A stretch of 64,000 bases of DNA from Colius striatus. Taxonomy: Eukaryota; Chordata; Aves; Coliiformes; Coliidae. Position numbers and translations under genes: made by a program. The notes under the pieces are model-generated. The model searched no databases and was not told the origin of the DNA. It saw only the letters and a list, made by a program, of their open reading frames with translations. How positions within the stretch are numbered: the stretch's first letter is position 1; each line of letters begins with the position of its first letter. Below, in pieces: positions 1 to 9,512 of this stretch. The stretch lies in NCBI RefSeq assembly GCF_028858725.1, contig NC_084761.1, positions 98,667,971 to 98,731,970 of the forward strand, written 5' to 3'.

Positions 1-26
1 CAAGAGCCCTGCCCATGGAGCCTCAC

Positions 27-133
27 CCTTCTCGATGTCCTTGTAGAGCTGGTCGATGAAGGCATCCAGCTCCTCCCGCTGCAGCACCGGCAGCTCCAGC
101 GCGTCACAGGCGTGAACCCACTGGCTCAGAGAG
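27..133 (-). CDS. SMYD5: SMYD5 exon 9
   Basis: Encodes [15 protein letters not shown] through [14 protein letters not shown] and ends at AAGG|GTGAGG in phase 1. The next exon would lie left of base 1. Confidence 0.94.
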
Positions 134-3100
134 CTGCAGGAAGCAGAGGGACACCCTCACAGTCCCACGGTGGGACACAGCATGGGGGAAATTTAAGGGT
201 TAAACTCAGCAGCTCTGAGCCTGGCAGAGGGATGAGAAAGGGTTGGGCACAGGCGAGATAAAGGACAGCTTCTAAGTGAGCCCTTTGTTGTGGTAGCCCA
301 GGCCAGTGTGGGTTTACAGAGGGCACATCCCCTCTGTGCCACAGAACAGAATCACAAGGGCTGGAAGGGACCCTGAAAGCTCATCCAGTGCAACCCCCCT
401 GCCAGAGCAGCACCACCTAGAGCAGGGCACACGGGAACTCATCCAGCTGGGTTGGAATGTCTCCAGAGAAGGAGCCTCCACAGCCCATCTGGGCAGCCCC
501 TGCCAGGGCTCCCTCACCTCAACAGGGAAGAAATTCTCCCTTGTGTTTCTTTGGAACCTCTTGTGTTGCAGCCTGTACTCACAGAAAGCCCCGTTACCTT
601 GTTCCTATGCCTTGGCCGTTGGTTCCAACGAGGGCAAAGAGGGATCGAAAGCCTTCTGGGGTGAACCACTGCAGAAGGGAGATAAGAAAAGAAGCTGAGC
701 CCAGGCCACCCACTCTGCAACTGTCTCCAATCCCACAGGGAGCTTTGGGGGATGGAGAAATGAGGAGAGTGCCAGGGGAAGCCCTGGCCAAGGGAAGGGT
801 CCCACCACGCTCCTGGGCTCATGGGGACGCAGCTCAACTCACCCTGCTGAGATGTTCATCGTAAAGAGCTTCAGTGAAGAGCAGCCTCAGCAGTTCCAGC
901 TGACCCTGGCAGGACACAGCAACATCCTCAGGGTGGGGAGAAGCCACTGCACGTCAGACCCAGGCTGACAGCTGGGCCCAGCACAATCTGAAGGCTGAGG
1001 AGTCAGGCTCCTCGACCTTCCCTGCAAGGCTGGAGGCTGCTGCCCTCAGAGCAGCAAAGGCCATTCATTTTAGCAGCACAAACCACCCACTCAGCAGCTA
1101 AACATCACCCTGTCCCATCTCACTGTACAGGCATCTCCACCTCAGCAAGGAGGAGCGTGTCCCACTGGAGCACCACAAGCCCAAAACCCTCCAAGCAACC
1201 TGTTTCCTCTCTGTCAGGTCATTCAACCTGGCTTTGTGCCTCCACTCTGAGCCTGGGATTTCCAGTGTCTCCCATCCCAGGTGTAACAGGGCCTCTGCAG
1301 CCATGGGCTCACAGACACAGGCAGGGAGAGAGCAGGCTTGGGGATTCAATACATCCAAGAGTTGTCAGGGTCTTACCTTAAATTTGTCCCCCAGCAGCTT
1401 GTGCACAATCTCCTCTTCTTCATTTGCTGTCTTATTGCAGAACTGGGAGAAGGCCTTGATCCACCACTCCTTGTCTTTAGCCTGACAAAGGAACCAAGTA
1501 AAGGCATTGCAACAAAATGGATTTCCTCCCCAAAGGGGACAGAGGGAGGGGAGGACAGGGTTTTGGTAGTGGGGGGCTACAGGGGTGGCTTCTTTAAACC
1601 AAGAGCTCTCAGAAGCTCCCCCTGTAGCTGACGGGGCTAATGGCAGTCAGTTCTAAGACGGACCCACAGCTGACCAAGGCCTGGCCAACTAGTGACTGAG
1701 GGAACCCCTCTGTGATTAACAAACTGAAGGGGAAGGAATGGCTGGGCAGTTGCTGAACTGCAGCAGTGACAGGGAGTGAGAAGAATGTGAAAACACCTCT
1801 GCAGACACCAAGGTCAGTGAAGAAGGAGAGGGAGGAGGCTGCTTAAGCCCTGAAAGAAAGACTCCCCTGTGCCCTGTGGTGCAGCCCATGGTGAGGCAGC
1901 TGTGCCCCTGCAGCCCAGGGAGGCCCCAGGGAGCAGAGACCCACTCACAGCCCATGCAGGAGCCCACGCTGGAGCAGGTGATGCCTGAAGGAGGCTGTGA
2001 CTCTGTGGGAAGCTCAGCCTGGAGCAAGTTCCTGGCAGGACCTGGGAGCCCATGGGGAGAGAGAAGCCCAGGCCAGAGCAGGTTTGCTGTCAGGGCTTGT
2101 GACCCTGTGAGAGCCCCGGGCTGGAGCAGTCTGTCCCTGAAGGACTGTTCTCCCCATGGATGAGCCACATTGGGGCAGGGTGTGAGGAGCTGCCTCTGTG
2201 GCAGGCCCTGTCCTGTGTGCTGCTGGGGGGGATGAAGGAGAGTCCTGGGCACAGGGAGGGGCGGGGGGAGGTGGTTTAAGATACTGTTTTATTTCTCATC
2301 TCTCTTTTCTGATGGTTCATTAATAAATCAAACCCTTTCCTCCCCAAGTTGAGTCTGTTTTGCCTATGACTAATTGCTGAGTGATCTCCCTGTCCTGATC
2401 TCCACTCACAAACCTCTTGGTATATTTCTCTCTCCCCTGTCCAGTTTAGGAGGGGGAGTGACAGAATGACTCGGTGGGCACCTGGCACCCAGCCAGGGCT
2501 AAAGCACCACACCAAGCCAAAGAAACAGAACCAATGGAAAGCTTCAGTTCTTACTATTTTGGTACCAAAAAAAAAAGGACCTGCTTGGCTCAGGACACAG
2601 GAACCTCCTTTGCTGCCTGCTGTCTCCATGACCAGGGACCACTAGATATTGAAATCTATTCAAGCAGTGCCATGTCATAGCAGAGATCAGTCAGTAACTG
2701 AATAACAGCCACAGCAGGGTGAGGAAACCACCCAGTGGCAGTTGTGGCTCCAAACCACCGACATACCTGCTTGATAGTGGCGACCATCCGGGCCATCAAC
2801 ATGATGCTGGAAGTCTCTGGTGGATAATGCATGTTTCTGGGGGATAAGAATGAAGAAAAGAGGTGAGCAGAGATCAGTGCTGGCATGGAAACAAAAAGCC
2901 AGAGGCAGGCAGAGGCAGCTGCCATCCATGTGGGCATGCCTGCATTCTTCTGTCACACCAAAGCAGCCAGTGCAGCACGAGGATCCAGCACTGCTAAGGG
3001 TGAGGAGCAGCCTGCACCCACCTGCCTGCTCTGAGCATACAACTAATCCCCCATCATCCTCCTAAACACAAAGCCTGGGGCTGCAGAAAGACACAAAGCC

Positions 3101-4975
3101 TGGGGTCTGTGACGTGCTTTGGGTCAGAGATGTCTCTTCTCCCCTTGCAGATTTGCCATCCCCAAGCGGGGACAGCAATTTATGCACCCGCAGGGGTTCT
3201 GCAAGGAGGATCCCCCAGAGGCTGGAGATCAGCAGGAGCACTAGAAAACTGCAGGAGTGAGGGATGCACAGCTCAGTGCTTTGTAGCTCTTTACTGGGAG
3301 AAAAATAAGAACTGCTCAGCCTTGTGCCCAAAACCCCTGAGCTGCCAACACAAAGTTACCCGTTGTCCAACCAACAGGTAGAGCTGGTCACATCCCATGG
3401 GCACCACCACCCTCCAGCCACTTCATGCAGGGATGCAAAGCAAAGACAGCCCTCAGCCCTGGTCCCAAGCAACATCATCCAGCCCAGGAGAGCCACCTCT
3501 TCCACCCTGGAGCAACGGGCAGAGGTCGGTCCCCTACCTCCATGCCTCCTGCAGCTTGTTGAGAGGGTGCGTGGGGTCGTCACGGGACGGGCCAAGGCAC
3601 AGGACCTGGTGGTACTGCTCCAAAGCGGCCTGCCTGCACTCAGCACTGCAGTACGTCACCTAGAGCGAGGGGCACAGCGCCCAGCATTGGCTACAGCAGC
3701 AGGAAAAGGGGGTCTCTGGCCTAGCTGTGCCCCCTTCCCTGACCCTCTGAGCCCCAGCTCTTCAGCCAGCACGATGCAGAAGGGAAAGGGCACCCATCTC
3801 GAGGCAGCACGAGGAGCCAGTGACCCCAACAAGACCACGGTCCTTCGTGGCAGCCGCGTACCTGGCATCGGGGACACTGCTGGTGCAGGTCCTTGCGGAT
3901 GCTGCACTGCTCTGGGTGAGGCAGCACCAGCGAGCTCTTCCCCAGCAGCCGCTGGGCATTCTCCTCCGCCGTCTCCAGAGCTCGCAGGCAGTGATCGCAG
4001 GCTGTGGGGAGAAAAAGGGTCAGGGAGAGACGGCACAACTGGTACCAACACCACCTCTGAGCCTCTTGTGGCTCCTTCCTCAGGAAACACCACCTCTGCT
4101 GCCATTTAAACCCTGCCCATCCCTCATCTGCTGCCCTGAAACACCGTGCAGTGTTTAGGGGCCGTACGATGGCAGTGTCCCCATGTCACTGATCCAGGAT
4201 GGATGTCAACACAGGACAAAGAAAGTTTAAAACCCTGCTCTTACAGCCCTCATCTTTCACTCTGGTCCCTCTGGAGAGCGCTGGCACCTTTGTGGGCTGC
4301 GTTCTGTGGTGGTGTGACTGGGATTGCTAACACCCACCAGCAGAGGTTCCCACATAGATGGTACCCGGTGGTGGCACAGCGGGTTGATGGACGTCACCAT
4401 CCCTCAGATGACCCCTCACGTTTCCAACTTGTCAACAGAGGCAGAAATGGCAGCAGGGCCACCTTCCTGGCACTGCTAAGACAATCCCAAATCCTTTCCT
4501 TACAAACTAGGCAGCTCCTTTGGGACCCCCACATCACCTCCACAAGGCAGGCGATGGGGACACGGCCACCACCCGCTCACCTCGGTAGTTGTACAGGGCG
4601 TTCCAGAGGAACTGGGATGACACCACCGGCCTCTCCACGAACACGGTTTCCCCTTTGCGGATGTTTTTGGTGGCGAACAAACCTTTTCCCTACCGAGGGA
4701 GAAGCGCGGGGTGAGGGAAAAGCGTGGGGAGAGGTGACGCGCCCGAACCCACCCACGAGGCTGAGGGTGCCCCTTCCCCCGCGCTCAGCCTGACAAGACA
4801 AGGCTGACGGGTTTTTAACCCTCCCTTTTTCCCCCCGCAGAGGCAGGGGATGGGACGGAGGGACCCCCGCGGCGGGGGCCCGGGCCGTGGCCGCCGGGCT
4901 CACCTTGGCGCTGCTGATGAACCGCGCCTCCGCCGCAGCCCCGGCCCCGCACACGTCCCCCGCCGCGGCGGCCAT
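27..4975 (-). CDS. SMYD5: SMYD5, SET and MYND domain protein 5 (5' nine coding exons; 3' end outside window)
   Basis: Protein lysine methyltransferase of the SMYD family; the literature reports histone H4K20 and ribosomal protein RPL40 as substrates. Nine coding exons are read on the minus strand: 4904-4975, 4581-4689, 3862-4001, 3538-3659, 2767-2836, 1377-1481, 843-905, 598-668 and 27-133. All have GT-AG borders and the phases chain without a break, giving 286 codons plus 1 base. Recognition rests on near-identity to remembered vertebrate SMYD5: [14 protein letters not shown] at the start of the split SET domain, the zinc-binding Cys/His cluster (ACDHC, CPRCQ, TYCSAEC, HQVLC) in exons 3-4, and [34 protein letters not shown] and [17 protein letters not shown] later. 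The SET core with its NHSC motif and the acidic tail must lie left of base 27. The start at 4975 gives [10 protein letters not shown] in a CpG island. No lesion is seen in the exons present. Confidence 0.96.
345..575 (-). mobile_element. CR1 3' fragment in SMYD5 intron 8
   Basis: Antisense CR1 3' region: AGAATCACAAGGGCTGGAAGG at its left end, then the standard block that on the minus strand reads towards the ATTCTGTGA-type 3' end. It resembles the copies at 12000-12231 and 46692-47115 and differs from the more numerous subfamily elsewhere in the window. Confidence 0.85.
598..668 (-). CDS. SMYD5: SMYD5 exon 8
   Basis: Encodes [20 protein letters not shown] then IGT, one of the most conserved blocks of the protein. 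The donor is AAG|GTAACG, phase 2. Confidence 0.95.
843..905 (-). CDS. SMYD5: SMYD5 exon 7
   Basis: 21 codons, [20 protein letters not shown] plus R. The acceptor is CCAG and the donor AGG|GTGAGT, phase 0. Confidence 0.93.
1377..1481 (-). CDS. SMYD5: SMYD5 exon 6
   Basis: 35 codons beginning [20 protein letters not shown] and ending KLLGDKFK, with an acidic EEEE stretch typical of SMYD5. Phase 0 at both ends. Confidence 0.95.
2767..2836 (-). CDS. SMYD5: SMYD5 exon 5
   Basis: Encodes [20 protein letters not shown], then IKQ. The acceptor CCCCCAG completes an Arg codon with exon 4, and the donor is CAG|GTATGT, phase 0. Confidence 0.95.
3538..3659 (-). CDS. SMYD5: SMYD5 exon 4 (second half of the zinc-binding module)
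   Basis: Encodes [20 protein letters not shown], then [10 protein letters not shown], completing the Cys/His cluster. The donor is GGAG|GTAGGG, phase 2. Confidence 0.95.
3862..4001 (-). CDS. SMYD5: SMYD5 exon 3 (first half of the zinc-binding module)
   Basis: Encodes [17 protein letters not shown] through HQQCPRCQ, with the first zinc-ligand cysteines. It enters in phase 1 and ends in phase 0 at CCAG|GTACG. Confidence 0.95.
4581..4689 (-). CDS. SMYD5: SMYD5 exon 2
   Basis: Encodes [14 protein letters not shown] through [10 protein letters not shown], the N-terminal SET strand that begins the cofactor-binding fold. The acceptor is GGTAG and the donor GAG|GTGAG. It ends in phase 1. Confidence 0.95.
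4904..4975 (-). CDS. SMYD5: SMYD5 exon 1 (coding part)
   Basis: 24 codons from [10 protein letters not shown] to FISSAK, ending at a GTGAG donor in phase 0. The N-terminus is alanine-rich and variable in the family; FISSAK matches the conserved join to exon 2. The ATG sits in a GAAGATGGCCGC context. Confidence 0.93.
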
Positions 4976-5022
4976 CTTCGGGCGGCGACTTCCCCGCTCT
5001 GACCCGCCGGGGGCGGGCAGCG

Positions 5023-5061
5023 CCTCTTCCTCTTCCTCCTCCTCCTCCTCCTCCTCCTCCG
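5023..5061. repeat. (CCT)n microsatellite
   Basis: About 39 bases of TCC/CTC triplets upstream of SMYD5. Polypyrimidine on the plus strand. Confidence 0.85.
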
Positions 5062-5250
5062 CCCCACCAACGCGCCGCTCCACGTGAAGATGGCCGGTCA
5101 AACCTCGGGAGTCCGCGCCCGCCATCACCCCCCCACACTTTTCATCTAGGGGCGGTGGGGGCCGGCGGCCATCTTAGCCCTCCCCTCAGCCCACTGCCAC
5201 CCGTCCAAAAGCTCCGAAACGGGCGCTCGGGAGCTTCTGCAGTCATCCGA

Positions 5251-6026
5251 AAATCACGGCGGAGTTTTGCTGCCTCTCCTCTCTAAATTACTGCTGGTTT
5301 TTAACCGTACAGAAGCGAGGGGAATACCCTTCATAGCCCTGTTATGTGGGAACGCAGGGTACCCCCTCACAGGGCAAGGGAGTATCGCAACTGCCCCTGC
5401 GCGCCCTGAACTAGCCCGACTTTCCTAAAGGAGCCCTCAGGACTGGTTAAACTGGCCCCTGTGCCCTCGCTACATCCTGCTAGGCTGCCTGCAAACCCCT
5501 AAAGCACACGAACACGCGGGTTTAGTTGTATGTGGTGATGGGTGCCGGCCCTAGCCACCACTCAGTCCCGCTCATCATCGACCCGGCAGCCGCAGCGGGT
5601 TTGGCCGTGTCGAAGAATTTCATCTTCGGGGCGCGTTGAGGAGTCACTAGGTGTCACTGTCGGCTCGTGGCGGTGACACGGCAGCGGGTGGTAAGGCCGC
5701 ATGGCTGCCGCGGCGGCTGCCTCCGTGCTCAGGCCGGCAGCCGTGCGGGAGCGTGGCCGCAGAGCAGGACACCTCCCCGGCAGCCAAGGGACGGACAAAC
5801 TGCCAGGAGCACCCTCCTCATCTGTATTTTGGGGTCTGCACTGCAAATGCCCTTCCCAGGGTTCTACAGGGACCCAGACACGGATGGAGCGATGGTACCC
5901 AGTGACTCCTGTTTCAATTACATCCTCACACAAGTCAGCAGCTTAGCCATCATTGCAGTAATGGCGTTGTGTGTCGTTATTTTCTAAGGTTGTGGTGCTG
6001 AGTGGCAGGGTGTCTCAACCATCAAT
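5251..6026. other. Intergenic stretch between SMYD5 promoter and CR1
   Basis: No gene recognised. A second small GC-rich block lies at about 5570-5800. An open frame ending at 5987 finishes with a short hydrophobic segment (SSLAIIAVMALCVVIF), but it has no recognised homologue. Confidence 0.5.
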
Positions 6027-7215
6027 CACAGAATCACATCATGATTGAGGCTGGAGAAGACGGCCACCACTGAGCCACGTCCCTCAGAACCACGTCCCCC
6101 GGAACCACGTCCCTCAGAACCACGTCCCTCAGAACTATGTCCCCCAGAACCACGTCCCTCAGAACCACGTCCCTCAGAACTATGTCCCCCAGAACCACGT
6201 CCCTCAGAACCACGTCCCCCAGAACCACGTCCCCCAGAACCACGTCCCTCAGAACCACGTCCCTCAGAACTATGTCCCCCAGAACCACGTCCCTCAGAAC
6301 CACGTCCCCCAGAACCACGTCTCCCAGAACCACGTCCCTCAGAACCATGTCCCTCAGAACCATGTCCCCCAGAACCACGTCCCTCAGAACCATGTCCCTC
6401 AGAACCATGTCCCCCAGAACCACGTACCTCAGAACTATGTCCCCCAGAACCACGTCCCCCAGAACCACGTCCCTCAGAACCATGTCCCCCAGAACCACGT
6501 CCCTCAGAACCACATCCCTCAGAACCATGTCCCCCAGAACCACATCCCTCAGAACCACGTCCCCCAGAACCATGTCCCTCAGAACCACGTCCCTCAGCCC
6601 CACAGCTACAGGGCTGTGGAATCCCTCCAGGGATGGGGATTCCACCATGGCCCTGGGCAGCCTGGCACAGTGCTTGGCAGCCCTTTCTGGGAAGGAATTG
6701 TTCCTCATCTCTAATCTAAACCTTCTCTGGGGCAACTTGAGGCTGTTTCTTCTTGTCTTGTCACTCACTCGTTACTTGGAAGGTAAAGATGCACCACCTC
6801 CCTGCAGCCTCCTGTGAGGGAGTGTCAGAGTGCTCCTGTCTCCCCTCAAGGCTCCTCTTCTCCAGGCTCAACACCCCCATTCTCTCAGCCCCTCCCCAGC
6901 CCCCTTGTGCTCCAGCCCCTTCCCCAGCTCTGTGCCCGGCTCTGGCCACGCTGCAGCCCCTCAGTGTCCCTGTGGCAGTGAGTGAGGGGCCCAGCACTGA
7001 CACAGCCCTAGAGCTGCAGCCTCCCCAGGGCCAGCACAGGGGACAATCCCTGCCCTGCTCCTGCTGCCACCCCAGTGCTGATCCCAGCCAGGCTGCCCTT
7101 TGCTTCTTGCCCCCCTGGGCACGCTGCTGGCTCATGTTCAGGCAGCAGCTGTCAACCAGTATCCCAGTATCCCCAGGTTCTTTCCCTCTGGGCAGCTTTC
7201 CATCAGCTTGAGCCA
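6027..7215 (-). mobile_element. CR1 retrotransposon, antisense, interrupted by a minisatellite
   Basis: The left end (from about 6027) is the CR1 3' terminus: AGAATCACATC followed by a lead-in to the array. After the 15-bp array, CR1 resumes at 6598 (CAGCTACAGGGCTGTGGAAT) and runs through the usual CTCCTCTTCTCCAGGCTCAA block to about 7215. It is the same subfamily as 10207-10862, 15999-16325 and 57330-57847. Confidence 0.88.
6072..6597. repeat. 15-bp minisatellite inside CR1
   Basis: About 35 copies of AGAACCACGTCCCTC with CCC/CTC and CAC/TAT variants. All copies are 15 bp, so every frame stays open and encodes PRPSE- or RTTSL-type repeats that are not genes. The unit resembles the short ACCATGTCCCT..CCACGTCC stretch found at this place in ordinary CR1 copies. 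Confidence 0.95.
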
Positions 7216-9356
7216 CAGCCCAGCCAGCAACACTCATTGTTCCTGTCTCCAGATGAGCCCTTGTGCCCACAGGAATTTGAAGTATTGGTAAAGCTGGACC
7301 TGGTTGTGATTGGAAAGCACAGGAAGAACCTTCTCCTGAACTTCTGTTTCCTGAAGCATCAGCCCTTCACAGCTTTGGCTGCATCCACTGCAAATGCAAG
7401 TCCTTGTTCTCTGGGAGCAGCAGCCCAAAGCTGAGCACCCCATGCTAACCAGATGTTTATTTCTGACTATAAATGTAGCTCTATCTCCGCAGTGATTGGC
7501 CCAGAGAGAATAAATCCTGTTATCTACTCTACTCATTGATCATTTTTTTAAACACACCTATTTTTAAGCATTTATTTTTGTCCAAAGCAGTTTATTAAGA
7601 GAAAAACCCTCAAACTTCTGTGAAAGATGAAAATACACTTGGAAATTTCAATGGAAAACTAAAAGTAGTTGTATTTTCCTTCTGGGTTTGGGTTTTTGGG
7701 TTTTCAGTTGATCTATCCAAATACTGTTCTTGCTCCATTCCAAATGTTCCAGCTTGAGGCAAGTGCACAGGTTCACCAGCAAACACACAGGGGTGGGGGG
7801 GAAAAAAGCCCTTCTTTCATGTTTTTATTGGCATGGAATGGAAAAGTGTGAGAAGAAATCACCCTGTCAAGCAGAAATCACCCTTGCATTGGCTTCTGCT
7901 GTTTTCTTTTTGACAACAGGAGTCCCATTAGAAGAAGATGTATTTCTCTGGGGTTTTCTTCTTGTTTTTAGTTACCTTAGAAACACAGAGTAAACCACAC
8001 ACAGCAAAAACGGGGTAACCCATCCCTGGCAGCTCTGGGACAAGAAGCCACTGAGGCCTCTCTGTGTGCTCAGAAACCAAGGAGCTGCCAAAGCCAGCCT
8101 CCCCCCAAGCCAGACCCATCTCTCTTTTTAAAATAGACTCCATCTTTATTAAGAAGCAAAGGAAATAAATAAGTGACACTTACTGAGGAAAGAATCAAGA
8201 AGTTACTTCTATAAATAACAATTATAAGAGTAAAGGGATAGAAAGAGAAGCAATAAATTACCCTGTGGTGCTTGGTACCCTGGGCAGATGGAGGAAGGCG
8301 TGGTGACAGCCCAAGCACTGACAGCCTGGCCTAAGAGCACTCAGCTGTTAACACACAGTGGGGAGGGGAGGCTCAGGTGCTTAGTCCTGACCTCTCAAAG
8401 CCCTCCCACCCCCCAGAAACAACCACTAACTGCACTGGGTGGTCCCAGCCCTGCTCACCCAACGCTCCAGCTGCTGCTTCCTAGATGTATAGTGAGGAGA
8501 GAACTGAGCAACTGCTGTCTGAGGCAGAATTGGCACATCTGGATGAGGGGCAGGGGGGTGGCTGAAGCACCAGAAGGGTTGGAAAGCTGCGTCTTTCTGA
8601 CAGCTCTGATCCCCACACCCCAGCCAGCCCAAGTACCTCATTCCCTGCACACACCAAGGCAAAGAAAGGCAATGCCAAAGGGCAGGGAGACCTACTGGGT
8701 TCTGCCTTCTGGGTTTGGGAAGCCAAAACAAAGGCACAAATACACCAAGGCACAGCATTAGAAGAGGCACTTGTGTTCCAAGGGCAGGATCAGACCCTGT
8801 TCATCTTATTGCAAACATAACACCACAGTTTGTGGGTGGGAGCAAAGAGATTTCCAACTTTCTCCTTGGTTGTTTTTCGTGACCTGGGAGTCAAGTTGAC
8901 CAGGAAAAAACAGAATCAGAGCTGATCCTCCTCCCAGCACAGATGTCCCTCCCAGCAGGCCACAGCCACAAGTGACCCCGTGTTTAATTGCCCTTATGCT
9001 CACAGCCATCAGAGACACCGTCTGATGGTCACCCCAAGCCTCTCTCCTGGAAACTCTTGTGTGTCCAGGTGCTTCAAGAGCAAACAAGACACCACATGCC
9101 TTGCCACAGCCATGGCACCATCAAGTACAAGCAGCTTGGTGATGAAACCCCAGCAGTTACAGCACAGGGCTATCAAACAGCAGTCAAATTCAGGGGGTTC
9201 CTCCCAGCTGGCTGCAGTTTCATCCTGTAGCTCCAGCTCTCAGATGGGAGAGCACAATTGGACCAAAGCAGCACAGATGTGCCTGCATCCTCAGTATCTC
9301 CAGCAAACAGGCATGGCTGAAACAAACACCAGTGGCAGCTGAGCCTCAGCAGCCCT
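7216..9356. other. NOTO 3' flank, possible 3' UTR
   Basis: No coding region is seen. It is AT-richer than its surroundings. The first clear minus-strand polyadenylation signal below the NOTO stop is AATAAA at 8145-8150, with others near 7827 and 7584, so a 3' UTR of about 1.2 kb is possible but not shown. Confidence 0.4.
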
Positions 9357-9512
9357 TCAAAGCTCCACATCCACGGTGTCCTCCTCAGGGCTCTTGTCTG
9401 TGGAGTCGGCGGTGGCAGGTTGGATCACCCCAAACTGGGACAGCTTGGCTGCCTTCTGCTCCATGCTCTGCTTCCTCCACTTGATCCTTCGGTTCTGGAA
9501 CCAGACTTTCAC
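9357..9512 (-). CDS. NOTO: NOTO exon 3 (recognition helix and C-terminus)
   Basis: 51 codons and TGA. It begins [20 protein letters not shown] and ends DTVDVEL. The acceptor is TCTGCCAG. Confidence 0.95.
   Translation of the reverse strand: MKVWFQNRRIKWRKQSMEQKAAKLSQFGVIQPATADSTDKSPEEDTVDVEL

Larger units (their letters stand above)
4690..5250 (-). promoter_or_regulatory. CpG-island promoter of SMYD5 with YY1-type motifs
   Basis: GC- and CpG-rich block around the SMYD5 start. AAGATGGCC motifs, the YY1 core, occur on the minus strand over the start codon (about 4968-4978) and at 5167-5175, and on the plus strand at 5087-5095 beside a CACGTG E-box at 5081-5086. There is no TATA box. A CCT-rich microsatellite lies at 5023-5061. 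Confidence 0.7.

Noticed and set aside
3324-4109. 261-codon plus-strand frame
   Set aside because: Overlaps SMYD5 exons 3 and 4 on the opposite strand and shows no homology.
6045-6719. Proline-rich PRPSE repeat protein (plus) or valine-rich repeat (minus)
   Set aside because: A 15-bp repeat keeps all frames open; it sits inside a CR1.
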